Part shown: positions 24,701 to 38,600 of the stretch, in pieces
Position numbering within the stretch: the stretch's first letter is position 1
Layout: each line of letters opens with the position of its first letter
NCBI GenBank assembly: GCA_024362935.1
Contig: JANCRA010000003.1
Location: forward strand, 9,662,001-9,726,000
Length of the DNA: 64,000 nt
Direction: 5' to 3'
From: Setophaga petechia
Taxonomy: Eukaryota > Chordata > Aves > Passeriformes > Parulidae
Notes under the pieces: model-generated
The model's input: only the letters and a program-made list of their open reading frames with translations
Told to the model about the DNA's origin: nothing
The model's database searches: none
Made by a program: the position numbers and the translations under genes

Positions 24701-27700
24701 GAGGTAACTTGAGTTCTAAGACCCATTGATTTTTAACAACTTTTGTATTTCCGGATGAATATTGAAAAAAAGGCAGTGGTCCAAAGCTTTTTTAGAAAAA
24801 AAATTTGGTCATAGGTATTATCCTGCTCATATTCAAATGGGTTAAATTATTGGTTTTAATGACTGAACATTTTAGAGGAATTGAAATGCCAGATCCATCC
24901 TGTTTCAGTTTGTGGCTTAACTTCACCTTTACTAAAGAGAGACATAACTCCTAACTCCCTGTGTTTCTGGTGCAGAAATCCATCACTGTACCCAACAGAT
25001 AATGCAAATTCAAGGTAAGCAGCACGTGGCCAAAACAGTGTTTTAACCATTCCACTGGATATGAAATGCTGCAGAATTATCTTCAGACCAACAGGGCTTA
25101 TAAGTGTTGCAATAGTCTTATGAAACTCTTCAAATGACACCCTGGTGGATACCATTCTCTACCTGCAGGAGGTTGAAATTTAGATGTGCAATTTGGTCTA
25201 TTGCAAAGACTTGAAGTAATAGTATGAAATCTTAGCTATTTAAGATGCCCAATCTACAAGTGACAAAAAACATGAACTTTCTTGTTGAGGGAAACACATT
25301 TTTAGTCAAAAATTCATGTCTCTGCATGAAAAATGTTCTCTGATGGAAATGTTGCTATGTATGTACTAGTTTTGAAGTTTGATATGTGAAACATTTGCAG
25401 TTTGCTCCTCTGCCATAGTTTATTCTTTCTATAAAAGACTGGCAGTATAGCTCTCATAGGTGCTCCTTGTTCCCTCTAGTGCAAAGTCAGGTGGATTAAC
25501 CAGCTCTGTGCTGGCAGATCAAGCTAATCAGAGAAAAATAGAGGACTACAACAGTACAGTTTCAGTTGGCACACTTTGTTCTACATTTTATGTGTGATGA
25601 TGGCTGTAGAATGTCTTATCCATCCATCACACAGGGATACCCCACAGCAGATATATGCAGAACAGTGATAATGACCAGTGGAGATGGGGCTGTGTCTATG
25701 AAGATGGATTGTCTTCCCAGATGTGGATTTTAAAAACTGATTTTTTTTTCCCCTTTTTTAGTAGTAAGTTAGAGAAATGAATTTTTTAATTCTGCTTTGT
25801 GGGGGAGCAAACTAAAGTGGGATAATGTAAATCAGCACCGCTCTGTTGTGCCAAGGCAGAGAGGCGTTTTTACTTATCAACTGAGAGTGATTTTCCAATT
25901 TGTGCTATCCAACTCAGCTTGGTAAATGGTTTTAATATTGAATATATTTTTTTAAAAGAGTACAATGTTCTTCAGACTTTTTAAAGCAAGAAAAGTTTTA
26001 AACCAAATTACCTGATTGCTTTGTGATACTGACTGTCAGTTCCCAATAAGTCAATCCCCAAAAAAAGAGTGAGTAGTGGAAAGCAGCAACTCTTGGCAAA
26101 TTAAGTCTACTGTCATGTCAGTAGGAACTTCAGTGAGGTATGTGAATGATCAGCCAGCAGAATGAAGTAACTTTTTTGTCATTTCAGTCTGATGTAATCT
26201 CTCAAGCAATTTTTCCCAGAAGTATATACTTGTCTTGATATGCAAAAACCTTGGCCAGAGAGTTCACATGATTTTCCATACTCAGACTGCTTCTTTTGTT
26301 AGCTGTTATTCCAATGTGATTTCATATTACCACTGTAAGCTGGTGATGAATGATTCCTCAATGTAAAATCAGTATATTTCTCTTCACCATGCTGTTTTCT
26401 CACAGATGAGGTTTCAGTCCTTCTTTCTCTGGCTGGGGAAGACTGGACATTGATTGCTTCCTAAACTGCTAATGTAAAGTAATTTGTACAGGTAATTGTG
26501 CCTCAAGTGAAGTTTCTTGATCTGTGAAACACTTCTGGCCCAGGGGTCTGGTGATCTGCTTCTGCAATTGTCCCACATAATAGCTGCTTAAGTGAAATAG
26601 GAGCTTAAAGAAAATTAATTCAGATCCTCTGAGCACAAAGGACACCAGAACAACCTGCATACCTACAAGTGAAGTGTTGTTCAGCTTGCCTCTGTGTCTA
26701 CCAGCCGAAATATCATATCTCAGTTTGCTTGTGTTACTACACACTCCCAATTTTCTTTTCAAGGCACCTTTTCTGTTCAGGAATAGAAAGACACATACAG
26801 CTTGAGGGGAACAAAGTCATCTTGGAGGAGTCACTCACAAAATAGAGCAGGTTTTAAGGGGCCAGTTCTGTGCAATTAAATTTAATTTCATGATATCCTA
26901 AGGTGATTGACTGAAGAAAATTTTTTATATTTGCAGACCAAACCAGATGGTGAAAGATCATCGCTGTGTTGAAGGCTGATGGTGGTGTTCAAAGTGATCT
27001 TAATGTTTGACTAATTTACTAAACAGCCATTGGTCAGAGAAAAAAAAAGGGTACGAAGGATCATAAGTGACAGGGAGACAGCAATATGCTCTTGCAAAAG
27101 AAGACAGATACCACCATGGCATTCATCAACCAGAGTAGCCTGTAAACGGTGTGATGTGCACTCTGCCCAGCACTGGTGTGGATTTTGGACATCCAGCTGT
27201 GAGTTCAGGTCACAAGAATCTAAAAAAATGCTGTCCAGTTGGAAGGCTGACCTAAAGGGAGCAAAGGAAACTGTGTATGTTTGATGGGGAAATATTAGAG
27301 TAATTTGGATTATTTGTCCAAATATGAGCAGAAGGAGCCAAAGTAAGGAGGAAGATAACTCTTCTCAAGTAGGAAAAGAAATGTTGTAAAGGTGTTCTCC
27401 CCCTCTGTGGGGAATCATATGATTCCATGGTATCTGGAAGAAGAAACAAATCCACTGCATCTTCGCAAGGGATTTCACCTTATGTCACTCTCAGAATTTT
27501 TCCTTGGCAAACCTTTCCTCACAAATTAGTGATCATGTCTCCCTTGAATGGCATCTTAAAAGAGCAAGGGGCTTTGGGTTTTTTGATGTTTACTAACCAG
27601 AGAAGTTGAATGGCAATCTTGCCTTCACCCAGGCTTCATCAAACATAAAAAAAGACATGTGGACCAGATTCAGACCTGGTGTAAGCTAAAGCAACATAAC

Positions 27701-29379
27701 CTTTGAAAGAATTCTCCCTTCTTTCACCAGACCTGATTTTAACCCCTAAATTAAGTCAGAGAAAATTAGGCAAATTAGCCTAATTAAAAGTGCAGTTCAA
27801 GCAATCAAGATACTGGTCTTTACTATATTGATCTATTTTAAAATATCAACATAGGACAGTTAAAAGCAAAGGGGGCAATTAATGTCTTTCCCTGGAAAGG
27901 TGTGAAAGGTACTTGTCAGGTTTCATTAAGTGTATTTATTCTTTCCTTTCAAATTGTCTCTGCTTTGAGCAGACCACTCTTCTGGGTTAATGCTGACAGA
28001 AGACAGCAGCACTGCTATAAGCATTCTATACAGCAAATGTAGCCCATTAGTGAAAGATGGGGAATCCTGAAAATGAACTACTTTATAGCTGATGCCTCTG
28101 AAATGCCCCATATGCTTATAACTGTCCCAGAAAAGCTATGCTGGAGCTTGTTACCTCTGCTTTTGTGAGACCTGATATCTTTGGGCAGCTTGTATAAACA
28201 GTAAGAGAAAAACCTATTATAATAGTTTTATAAATGGGGTTCTGAATCACAGAAAGATTAAGTTATTTGTTGATGGTCATACAAAAAATTCTATGAAGTA
28301 ACCAGAAATTTTGTGCAGCTCTTCCAAGTTCAGCTCTGGTGAGTTTTGGTCTTATTCCTTAGTCTTAAGGGACATTCTTTGGGAGACATGTTTTTATGTC
28401 TCAAGGTCTAAGAAATGAGGTTTTTCCACCAAAGAAGCTTCATCCAGAGATTGCCTAAATCAGTGAAAAGTGTTCTGTTGGTTTCAGTGGGCCAGCTAAA
28501 AACTTCAGGGAGCAAGGCCATTCTCCACTGTCAGTGTGAGCACAGCGTGACTGCATTGGACCACTCGGGATCAGCCTGACCTTGGCCCACCAAGGCACCT
28601 GCCCATAACCAGGAGAAGCTGACCTGCTGTGGAGAGGGAGAAGGAAATGGGCAGGGTTTTCTAACCAGACATGCTGCAGTGGAAGGGATAGGGCTAGCAG
28701 TAAAAGAAGGGGGAAGAGGCAATGGACAAAGAGGAAGGTCTTTGTGTACTTCCCAGTGAAACCTGTGTTGTGCCTTGTGTGTGTTTCTATCTATTCCTCT
28801 GGAGTACTGCAGGGCTGTGATCACAGCCATACAGTTTGCAAATAACCAACAAATGTGAGCAGCCATAGGTCTGTGAGCTGTGACCTTTGATGGTGGAATA
28901 GATTTCCCTTGTGATGCTGAGATTCTTTGACAGCTGAGCCTGACTCTGAGTTTACATGTTTTGTCAGGCCAGCATCTCTCAGGGTTTGTGGTTAGGGTGG
29001 CCTTGGTGACAGTTACTGTTTTCAGTTCAAGAAGTGAAAGAGGTGCTGGGCTATGGCAGTAATTCTTTGGATATTTCTCCAGCTGAAAATCTGCACATCT
29101 CTGAGAATGACATTTTCTTCTCAGTAGCTTGTAATGTTGTATGGATTTTTAAGAAGTATAATTTATATCAGTGCCATTTAATGATGCACCTTTAACCAAA
29201 GATAAAACACTACCCACGTTGCTTCCGATTTAGCCTTTTTGGCCTGGTTGCTGCAGATCATTTTAGCAAGGGAAAGGTTGTCTGCAGTATGAATCCCCCA
29301 ACCAGTGAAACTACTTTGTCTTAATTACCTCAGGACGAGAGAGTGCCCCTGAAGCAATCATCTTTGTTTGTTAACACAC

Positions 29380-29750
29380 CCTATCTGCTGCGCTACTTCC
29401 CATAAATAAAACATGACCAAGATTACAATGTCATGTTCCCGTGGACTCTAGACCCTGGTAACTGCTCAAGTAGAATGCACAAAAACATCCCACAGCAACC
29501 CTGTGCATATCGGAGGGCATAGCAAAAGGATGTTTCTCATTCCTAAGCAACCACATGCATACCGGCTTCTAATATTAAACAGCATGTTTGCTCGAATGCT
29601 AACAGGATGCAGAAGACGTATTCTTCCTCGCGTTTGTCGCGGGAAAACGGCAGATCTCAGGCCAGATCTGTAGGTGGTAAAAATCGGCAGAAGCTCCCAG
29701 ATCCAGCCCAAGTGTTGAACCTGTTGCAGATTGCCTAATTGGAGCCCATA
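29380..29750. promoter_or_regulatory. CpG-retaining block, possible regulatory element
   Basis: About a dozen CpGs occur in 370 bp, clustered around TTCCTCGCGTTTGTCGCGGG near 29619, inside CpG-poor flanks. The sequence is unique, and I see no repeat family or protein frame. It could be a conserved enhancer or a decayed insertion. Confidence 0.25.
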
Positions 29751-31321
29751 CCTACCATGTTAGCAATTACCCTGGAGCTGGTGGCAGAGGGTTGTAAGTG
29801 ATGTTGAAGAAGATTTAAGGATTTGCAAGCGTTTTGGTTTTCTCTTGTTTTTCTTTGCAAGGGTTTGTCCATTAGTGCTCTGCACTGTTGGTGCTCTCCC
29901 CAGGTAAGGTAGCCCTTGACTGCATATGCTAGGATAAATGAATACTATAAACAAATAGATTGGTCTCTAAAGTATCTGCGAAAGGGGTGGTAACAGGACC
30001 AGCTGTTAAATACCTGTGAAATACTTCCCAGACTGATTTTTAGAGGCAAAAGTAGAGGGTAGGGTCACTCCTGCCCTGAATAGCGTCTTAATCTGTGGTT
30101 GATCTTACTAAAATTAAGGGGCACAGTGGAATTAAAGGTGGTTTAATGGAGGTTAAGATAAGGGCAGTGCGAAATCACCTCTTCTAAGGTAGATTAGGAG
30201 GGGAGTGAAACTACCCAAGTAGCTCAGAGGAAGGCAGATCTTGCCGCTATTCCCCGAGGGGCTTTCACTTTTGGTGCAGCGGCAACCTGGGTCCGTGTGA
30301 TAAGACAGTAGGGAAGATGGGTTGGTCAGAGATCTGCCATCTTCTGCCTGTTCTGCTGGGCTGCTTCAGCATGATGGGGCTTCATAAGAGTCGAGGGGAC
30401 CTCTTCTGATCTTCTCTTTTGTACAGAAGATTTCTATTACAGAAATGCTGTTACACCTGCATAACATTTCTGCATGCATGTCAGGCCCAAATAAATTAAT
30501 TTCAATGCATTCTCAAATCTCTCCTGTCTTCTTGTTCTGAAAGAAATGTTTTCCATTTTGCTTCCCCCTGTCACTAAATCCCTCCCCCCCACACCATTAA
30601 CACAAAACTGCCTTCTGCTTTACCTCAGATCAGACACAAGGACCATTGGTGGTATTTTCTTTTTCAAGTGGTTCACCGTGGTTCTTATTCAGAGAAGGTC
30701 TACAGGGAAGATGCAACATATGGAAAGAACAATTAAGAAAAGATCTCTGCATACCATGAAAAAGATATTTGAGGCTCATAAAAATGTGTTTGTTTATAGG
30801 GATGGATGAAATGACGATGGCTGGAAAAGGTAAGAAGTAATTCTCCACCCTACATGCAGGTAAGCCAAAGCACCCCTTGATTCATCTCTTTATAAAGGTT
30901 TACATGCCTTAAAGGGAAGGCTTTGCCAGAGTGCAGAAAGGAAACCTGAGGACTCCTGGATACACAGAACCCATCTTTGGCCTAGGAGTTTGATGAGGCA
31001 CAAAGGGCTGAGGACTGGAAGACTATAGAAAAGTTCTACACGCTGCCTTGATCCTAGATGCTTCACATGCTCCTGTATTTGGGCACTGCTGGAGAAAAAA
31101 GGTGCAGACCTTAGTTCCGACCCCACACATTGCTGCTTTGGTCATACGTGGGGGCTGGCAATCAAATGTGGAAGTCTGGTGTAGGCACTTCATGTCAGCT
31201 TGCTAAAATTTTCTGAAACAGTCTCTAATGACCTTCCTAGCAGGGGTCATGCTAAATGTTAGTAACTGTGATGCTGTATTTGTTCATTCAGAATATCTCT
31301 ATGTCTTAGCCCATATTATAC

Positions 31322-31341
31322 AAAAAAAAAAAAAAAAAAAA
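31322..31341. repeat. Poly-A run (20 A)
   Basis: An uninterrupted run of 20 A residues. I see no SINE, LINE or processed gene copy immediately upstream on the + strand, so it is not supported as a retroposon tail. Confidence 0.85.
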
Positions 31342-32439
31342 TCTCTGTGCCCAGTCATTTCTCAGCATCTTTGCTCAGAGAATTGGTTGTGCCAACTACC
31401 CTGGTATCCTTTGTAAGAGAGACAAGTATCTCCTGCAAGGGGAACCAACAGCTCTTTTTTATACAGGACACTAAACAGACATCAGAACGAGCACACTGCT
31501 GTCTGACAGGCTGTTGCATGGATTATCAAAGGCAGCTGCCTGCCAGTGCCTTGACCTACTGTACGCTTTGGTCAGGCCACGCATTTCATTCATTTGTGAA
31601 TTCAGAGGTGCTTTTTGAAGGCAAAAACTCTTTTCTTGGCTAGTTGCTATAAACGCAGGACTCCAAGTCTCTGTAGAATACTTCAGTTCTTTTAATGATT
31701 TGTGCCCTGTCACTTACAGAGTTCTTTTTCCCAGCACTGCAATAAAATGTTATTTCCCTCTCTTGTGCTTTCTTTCTACTACCATACTTTCAAGTTTTGT
31801 TTTGTTTGTTCAGTGTTGTCTTGATAAATTCCATATTGTTCTTCCTAGTTTTCTCTCTCATATTTGTCTTTATATCTTTGTTCTGATTTACAAAACCTGC
31901 TTTATTTCTTGAGCTTAAATCTCTATATCTGCCTTCTTATCTCTTGTAGTTGCCTTGTTTCCTCAGATACATCCCTGGCTTTTATCTGGCATCTCACAGC
32001 CTCTCTTGGCAACTTTCTGCTAAGTGTCTTCTTTCTTCATTTGTAGCATCATTGTTCACACTGGTTTTACTTTGAGATTTGCTGGCTTTCATTAGTCAGA
32101 ATGGCACACTGGAAGTTATGTAAGCAATGAATTTATTATTTTTTTTTTTTTAAATTTAAAATCTATCAGGTTAAAATGCGTAAAAAAGAAGGGAATGAAA
32201 AACAAAAGGGTGGCCAGAGCAATAGAAAAATCTCCAGTCAAAGTTTCCAGCTTTGTTTCGTGGGGAAATATAGGGCGAATAAGAGCCTCAAACCAAACAA
32301 TAAAGCAAATCTCCATATTGCATGAAATCACCGTGGCTCTAAGTCTCCACAGCTGAGGGCTTGGCCCTGGCTCTTAACACATTCATCTTGCTCAGAGACC
32401 TATCATCTGAGAATATTTCAGTCATTTTGCAGCTGGGGA

Positions 32440-32600
32440 GCGGAACCTGTCGGGGCAGATCGGGGTGTCCGTGCAGAGCAGTGAGGATGTTGCGCACCCG
32501 CCTGTGCCCAGGTGCGCGGGCGCGGCTCCGGCTGCTCCGCTCCCACGGCCGCGGCTGTCCCGGGCAGGGCTCCCGGCAGCTGCTGGAAAACGCTGGTGGT
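32440..32600. promoter_or_regulatory. Short isolated CpG-dense patch
   Basis: By eye there are about 18 CpGs in roughly 160 bp, with GC boxes such as GGGCGCGGCT and CCGCGG, in otherwise AT-rich DNA. GC-rich but CpG-poor sequence continues to about 32690. Open frames of 106 residues (+) and 118 residues (-) cross it but look like composition artefacts. An unannotated non-coding RNA promoter or a silent CpG islet are the two main options. Confidence 0.4.
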
Positions 32601-32699
32601 AGACAGAGCTGTCTGCCCCAGGAAGGGGCCTCTGCCCTGCCGGGGCTGTCTCTGAGCCTCCCAGGGCTGCTCTGGGGCTGACTCGCCGTCATCACCTAC

Positions 32700-35600
32700 T
32701 GCTGGCCCAGGGCTGCGCCTGCGGCACCATCAGAGCCATAATTTGTTGATGAAAGGATCTCTTAATGTGGAAAGTCTGAGTTACTGACCTCTGAGTCCTG
32801 TTAATTAAAGTTTGGTAATCCAGGAGGGAGGAGAACCTGGAAAATCACACTTTGTCCTACGTAAATGTTGGTTGCAGGAGGCCACTGCTGTAAAATGCTG
32901 GCACTAAGGGAGACTCCAAACTGAACAGTGGTGTCAGCAGACAGAAATTGGCCTTGTAAATCGGAATTGCCAGTTTTTGTGACAATGAACAAAAATGTAT
33001 TTTTTTAACAAAATGTATGCGTCATAATTGGGTGACCTCAGTGAATACGCTTTAATTAAGTCCTTTTGTTGCTTTTCACCCTTTTCCCGCAAGCAATTTC
33101 AAGTTTTTGAAAACAGCCAAACAAAGTCTGTTGTCATTATTATGTATATGACAGAACTGCAAATGACCCACAACTATAAAAACATAATATACCAGCTCCT
33201 GTCTTTGGCCTTTAGGCAGAGCTAGCCATAGCCATTACTGGGGTAATGAGAACTTCTCAGTGTGATGTGGTGCTGTCATCCCCTTGGGCAAAGCTGCCTG
33301 TGAGCTGCTCAGCTGCTTGGAGCCTGCAGCCTTCCCCTGAAATCAGGAGATCCAAGCTGATGCATATCAGATTCGGATTTGGCCCAAAGACATCTGCTTT
33401 TGTCTTGGGAGGGGGGTTGTCTGTAACTGTACCATTGGAGTTGGAAACCTGACCTAAAGGCATGTAGCAGAGGAGCTTGTGGGAGCTGCAGGTGCGATGG
33501 AGATATGGAAGCCCTTCAAACGAGTTTGAAGAAGAATTTCAGAAAGCTCAGGTGATGTGGAGGATGCAAAATAGGGGATAAGCCAAAAGAAGCAAGAAGA
33601 GAACAAGGAATGCATGGGAATGAAATCCAGGCCAGGGAAATGATGGGAAAGCAATGAGAAACGGCAGGACTTTGTAGGAGGTGAGGGTCAGCAGAATGGT
33701 TAGGGAGGTTTCACTGCTGGGGACCTGAGCAGGAAGTGGGAAAAGGGGGAAAGGTTTGGAAATTGGAAGTACTTATTTCATTTGAGATAATAAGGCATGA
33801 GAACCTTATCAGAAGGATCCAGCAAGCCAGGAACTGATGTGATCTGAGGCACAGGGCTATGACTGGGCCTGGTGAAGTGTGTCTGAGTTTACAATGCAGA
33901 AGCAGAAGGAGAAAGGAGCTTGACTGAACAGGCAATTATTCTGCTTTTGCAGACCTATGGAAAATTTTCTAAACTCAAAAGAGGACCACAGAGGCACAGA
34001 ACATTGAAAATAACTAAGTGGATGATCTCATTTCATTATTTTTAACTCCATATACCACTGATAATTAATTTGTCTGTAACCACATTGATTTTCTGTCTCA
34101 TGTTTTATTATCAGTCTTTTGTTTGCAATATATAACTGGTAAAGTTACGTTAACCCATATTGCCCTGTCCAAACACACCTTGGCATGTTTAGAAGCACAA
34201 CAAGAATATCATGGCTTGAACTGGTGCTTGTAATGTACAATAAAATGCTCATGTTTCTACAAAAATGGAGTGCTTTCATGGATGAAGGTCAAGTTAGAAA
34301 TGAGCCCTGTTTAGGGAACAGGGGATAGAGTACATCTCATCATGAAATTATTCCTGTTTCACTCATATCTAGGACAAAAGGTCTGTGCAAAACAGTCTTG
34401 TGTAGATTTTTACCTAACTGGTTAGTATTCCTAAAGGAACACTTATGCTCAAGCCAAATCAGGATACTTTACCTTTCTTGAAAGAACTTTCCCTCTGATA
34501 ACATTAAAAACCTTGATATGCATGTGCTAAACGTGATTCTCCCCACTATTCTTGATGGCCTGACATTTATTTATTACCTTAAATGTAAGCTTTCTTGCTT
34601 CTAGAACTTCTAGAACAACCAACTTTGTTTTGAATCTTCAGAATGACTAGTAGGTGTATTTACACACACACTTCCTTTTCTTTGACTTATTTTTCAGTTG
34701 CACACTGTGAACCTCAGCCACCAGGTACAGCAGTTCCTTTGGGCAATTTGCAACAGAATCACTGAAATTCCAAACCTAAGCAAGCAGCAATGCCCTCCTG
34801 TGAGCTTTGGCTTCTGCATTGTCAATTGTCAGTGTTGCATGTCAGAAAGGCTTTGCTTTGCCATCAAAATTCACGGGGTCATCCAGAGACAGTCTAAGAG
34901 AAGCCCCTCCCAACAAGAATGAGAGTATTCACAGACCCCTTGCCCTCTCAGCTGCTCAATCTCCTGCAACTGAGATCCCCAGACCTTCCAAAATGTTTAA
35001 TCCACCTGCAATTTCCCTGACTGCCCAAAACTGTCCTTCCCAGCTGCCAACAGCTCTCACTACATCCTGGACAAACTGACTAAACATCCTCCTTCCTCTC
35101 ATGATCTCTGCCAGCAATCATGGCCATGCAGTGTTGTCACATCTTGCAACTGCTTCTCCTGAATTTTGCATAATATTATGGTCAGTAAGTCCTTAAATTC
35201 ATTCTTATTTGTGTGTAGGTCTGTGGATAGTGTTGGTGTAATTTGTGTTCAAGCTGGCATGAGGACACTGGCATAAGAGCTGGACATCTGGGAGGATGAG
35301 TAGGCTCCTAGCTCTGAATCCCCAGCCTATAAACACATGGGAGTTTGGTCTCAGCCAGCAGAGCTCTCTCCTGAAATTAAATAGTGTGAACATTTGTTGC
35401 AGAAGTTTGTTTGGGTGTTAAATAAAAGCTGCAGTACCTTTTGTTGTCATGGTTCATAGTGTGAGGATTATTAGACTTAGTAATTTCTAATCAGAAATGT
35501 GACCAAGGCATGACTCCTCTCTTGAATTCTTTAGGGAACACCTGGAGTTTATTCACTGAAGTTTCTAGAAAGCTGCATAAATTTCATTCTGGTGGTGGAC

Positions 35601-38600
35601 ACTGATTGTTTGGCTCCTCTGTCTCAAGCCATTTGGATAAAGCTTGTCTGGGAGGGAAACAAAGCCTTAGGGAAGTTCTCCATCAGTTAAAACAAAAGCC
35701 TAAGAAGCTAAGGACTATCACAAGCCTCACAGTCTTCCACTCCAAATGTGAGACATGCTTTGTGACCTTGCTTTATCCAGTATGCAGAAACATGTGCAGA
35801 CAAAACCAGAAAAAAACCAACAATCCCTAGGAAAACACGAGGCCTGGCGCCACATACTCCTCCTCCATGGGGAGATGATGAGAGAACAAAGAACATGTGA
35901 TGGATGTGAGACACATCCCATATTGAGATGTCCTCAGATACTCAGATGAGCAAGTGTCTAAATTGCAACAGAACAGAAGGACACCTGCATTTCTGCAGCA
36001 GATTTTAATAGAAAGTGAAGACGTTGGGGTGAGTGTTTCAGTGCCATGATGCTCTTCTTGCAGTGAATGTTCATGGATTTAATGAGATTTAGTGGTTAGT
36101 ATAGACATGTTTTCTTCTGGACATTTCATGGCATTCCTGACTTTATTAAAATCATGTGTTGCACTGTTCTTTTTTTTTTTTTTTTTTAATTTTATTTTAT
36201 TCTTCCTTGTATGTAGAATGTCCTAGTTTGACTGCTGGTCTGGTGGCTATTTTCCAGGAAAACTGTTTTGTAACAGCTGGCGCACGTTCCTCGACTTTAG
36301 CTCATAGACTATCAGAGTTGAAAGTCTGCCTGTAATCATGTAATGGAGACAGGACATGTTTTTAACTTACATAGTGAGGCTGAAGCTGTGACAGCAAATA
36401 TCACTTTTCTTACAGAGAAGGCTATAGAGAAGCAGAGGGAAAAAAATAATTGTGACCAAAGGAAGAAATTCTTCAGTTCTGCTCCCACACTGAGTAACTG
36501 GATGTCTGTAGGTGCATACTGTTGGTACCTGCTGTGTTTGCTTGCCTGTTCAAGATAATTTTCACACAGAAGGTTTAATAATAAGCAATTCCAATATTTC
36601 CCAAAATCAGGAGCAGTTTTAAGTGGGGAAAACAAATTTCTTAGTTGCTTTTTAGAAGTGGAGCTTTGAAGACAATACTTCTGGAAATTATACTTGAGAA
36701 AATGAACAGCCGTAGTTTAATAATAGTCTCATGTAAATTATACATGGAGAATTGAAATGATAAAGGGATTTAGGAATTTGCTACCCATAACCATCAGACA
36801 TATTAGATTCAATCTTCAACAATAGTTATACTGCAGAGGCAGTTGAATGTGATGCTTTTTGCAAGGTCTGGTCAAGGAATCACAAAAGGTGATTTTTCAA
36901 AGTATACAGGAAAGAGTGGTTCATTGCACAAGAGATGTGTGTGAGTTATTCAGAGGAAAACAATTAAAGGATTCCTTTGTCCCTCTGAGTGTTGTCTCAC
37001 TTGGTGAGGATTTGTGTAATGGGAAGCCTTGATGGGGTTATTGGCTGTCAGTCTTTCTCTCTTCTTCTCTTCCTCAGCTGGTCCTTCTCACATTATTTAT
37101 ATTGTTCTAATAGGACAGGCCAAAATTTCAGGGAGTTTGTAGCGGCTTCCATACCTGCCTTTCTGAATTTGAACTGACAGGGCAAATCCTGGCCTCAAAA
37201 GGCTGAGCTGGCTCTAGCTACCCTCCCATTTCAAGCTGTCCTTGCTGACTGGAGCTGAGAATCAAAGGCTTTCCTCAGCCATGGCAATTTGTTGCTCTGC
37301 AGGCACAATATACACATCCAAATCTGTTCACCTTGTTTGCTTGTACTGGGGTCCTCAGCCCCTCAGCATTTTCTCTTGCATTTCATCCTTCCCTGCAGAA
37401 GGCAGCTTTATGGGTGTCATCTCTTACCAGACACCTGCTGAAATGAGACATGCTGTTCTAGCCCAGATCCAGCCTGCCTAGGGTACAGATTCATTCTGGA
37501 AATCAGGCTCCAAGGCACATAATTAAAAAGGAAGTTGAAAATTATTTAAACATGAGTCTTAGCAGGGGAAAGCTGTAATCTGAATATGTGTTTTCACTCA
37601 GTGCAAATATTTAGTGGCTGTAGATACACGGAATGAATCCAATGGCTTGGCTTCCTCTTGTAGGTGGGTGTATTGATACGGCGTTTGCGCTGCACACTCA
37701 TTTGACACGTAGGAGGACATAACCCTGCTGAGCTGCAAAAAATGGAACATCATAAACAGTGGGACAGTTGTCTGCCTTCTTGACGTCAGCATATTTGGGT
37801 TCATTATCAGCTGGACTTTTGTCAGATTTAATACTTTTTAAACTGTGGTTGAAGGGAATGTGGTTGGCTGAGGACACTGGCACATCATTCATTTCTGCCC
37901 ACAGTGCAGTACAGAGACAGGCTATGTGATTGTTCCTATGCTCAGTGGAAGTTGGTCTCAATGAAAAAGTTATTTCAAAATATTGACATTTTCTGTAGCA
38001 GAAAATAAGAAATGAAGTGTTAAATTTTGGGTCACAGTGTACAAAAACACTATGGGAAAAACAGCATGCATTGTTCCTGCTTGATGAAAACCCAATAAAC
38101 AACACAACAAAGGCCCATGGAAGCCAAAGGATCTCCTAGAGACAAATGAGAAGTCAGTTTAAGAGAAAAGAAGCAATAAGTCTGCACAGCACTAACAGGT
38201 AACACAAAAGGTGACAAGTAACATGCCTCTTCAGAACTTTAGACAATGTCTTCTCTTTTACAGCTGTTGTCATTTCATTTGAAGGACATTAGCAGCTTCA
38301 TCTTTACTGCACTCTTGGGAAGAAAGGAGAAGAGACAGGACCTAGAAGTTACACTTCCCTGAAAGGATGTGTTAAGTGTTATCTGGTAAGCTTGAAAAGG
38401 TGAACTAAAAGTGAACTGATATCCTTGGTGTTTGATGTTCAAGCACAAAAAGAGAGAGAGCCGAAGTGGTGCATAGTTCAGTTTTAGTCCTTCCTACACA
38501 TATAGTTAGTGTTGTCTACCATAGGAATTTCTTGAAAGAAGAGATTTTAAAGATTATATATATATATAAAGATACATAAACGTATCACATAAGCAGCCTA

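Larger units (their letters stand above)
20466..32360. other. Intergenic DNA downstream of BCL11B, no gene found
   Basis: Twelve kilobases of mostly AT-rich unique sequence. Open frames are short, on both strands, and resemble no protein family I know. Noted items are a perfect 9-bp stem-loop (21708-21730), a short tandem ATAAAACTAC pair near 24063, a CpG-retaining block at 29.38-29.75 kb and a 20-base poly-A at 31322-31341. In mammals the region 3' of BCL11B is a long gene desert with distal enhancers, which fits. Confidence 0.7.

Noticed and set aside
32339..32695. Open frames of 106 (+) and 118 (-) residues across the CpG patch
   Set aside because: GC-rich DNA has few stop codons, so open frames on both strands are expected; the proteins look like low-complexity noise.
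36226..36310. Possible LTR start (TGTCCTAGTTTG)
   Set aside because: It vaguely resembles the start of some avian LTRs, but no second LTR, primer site or terminal CA was found.
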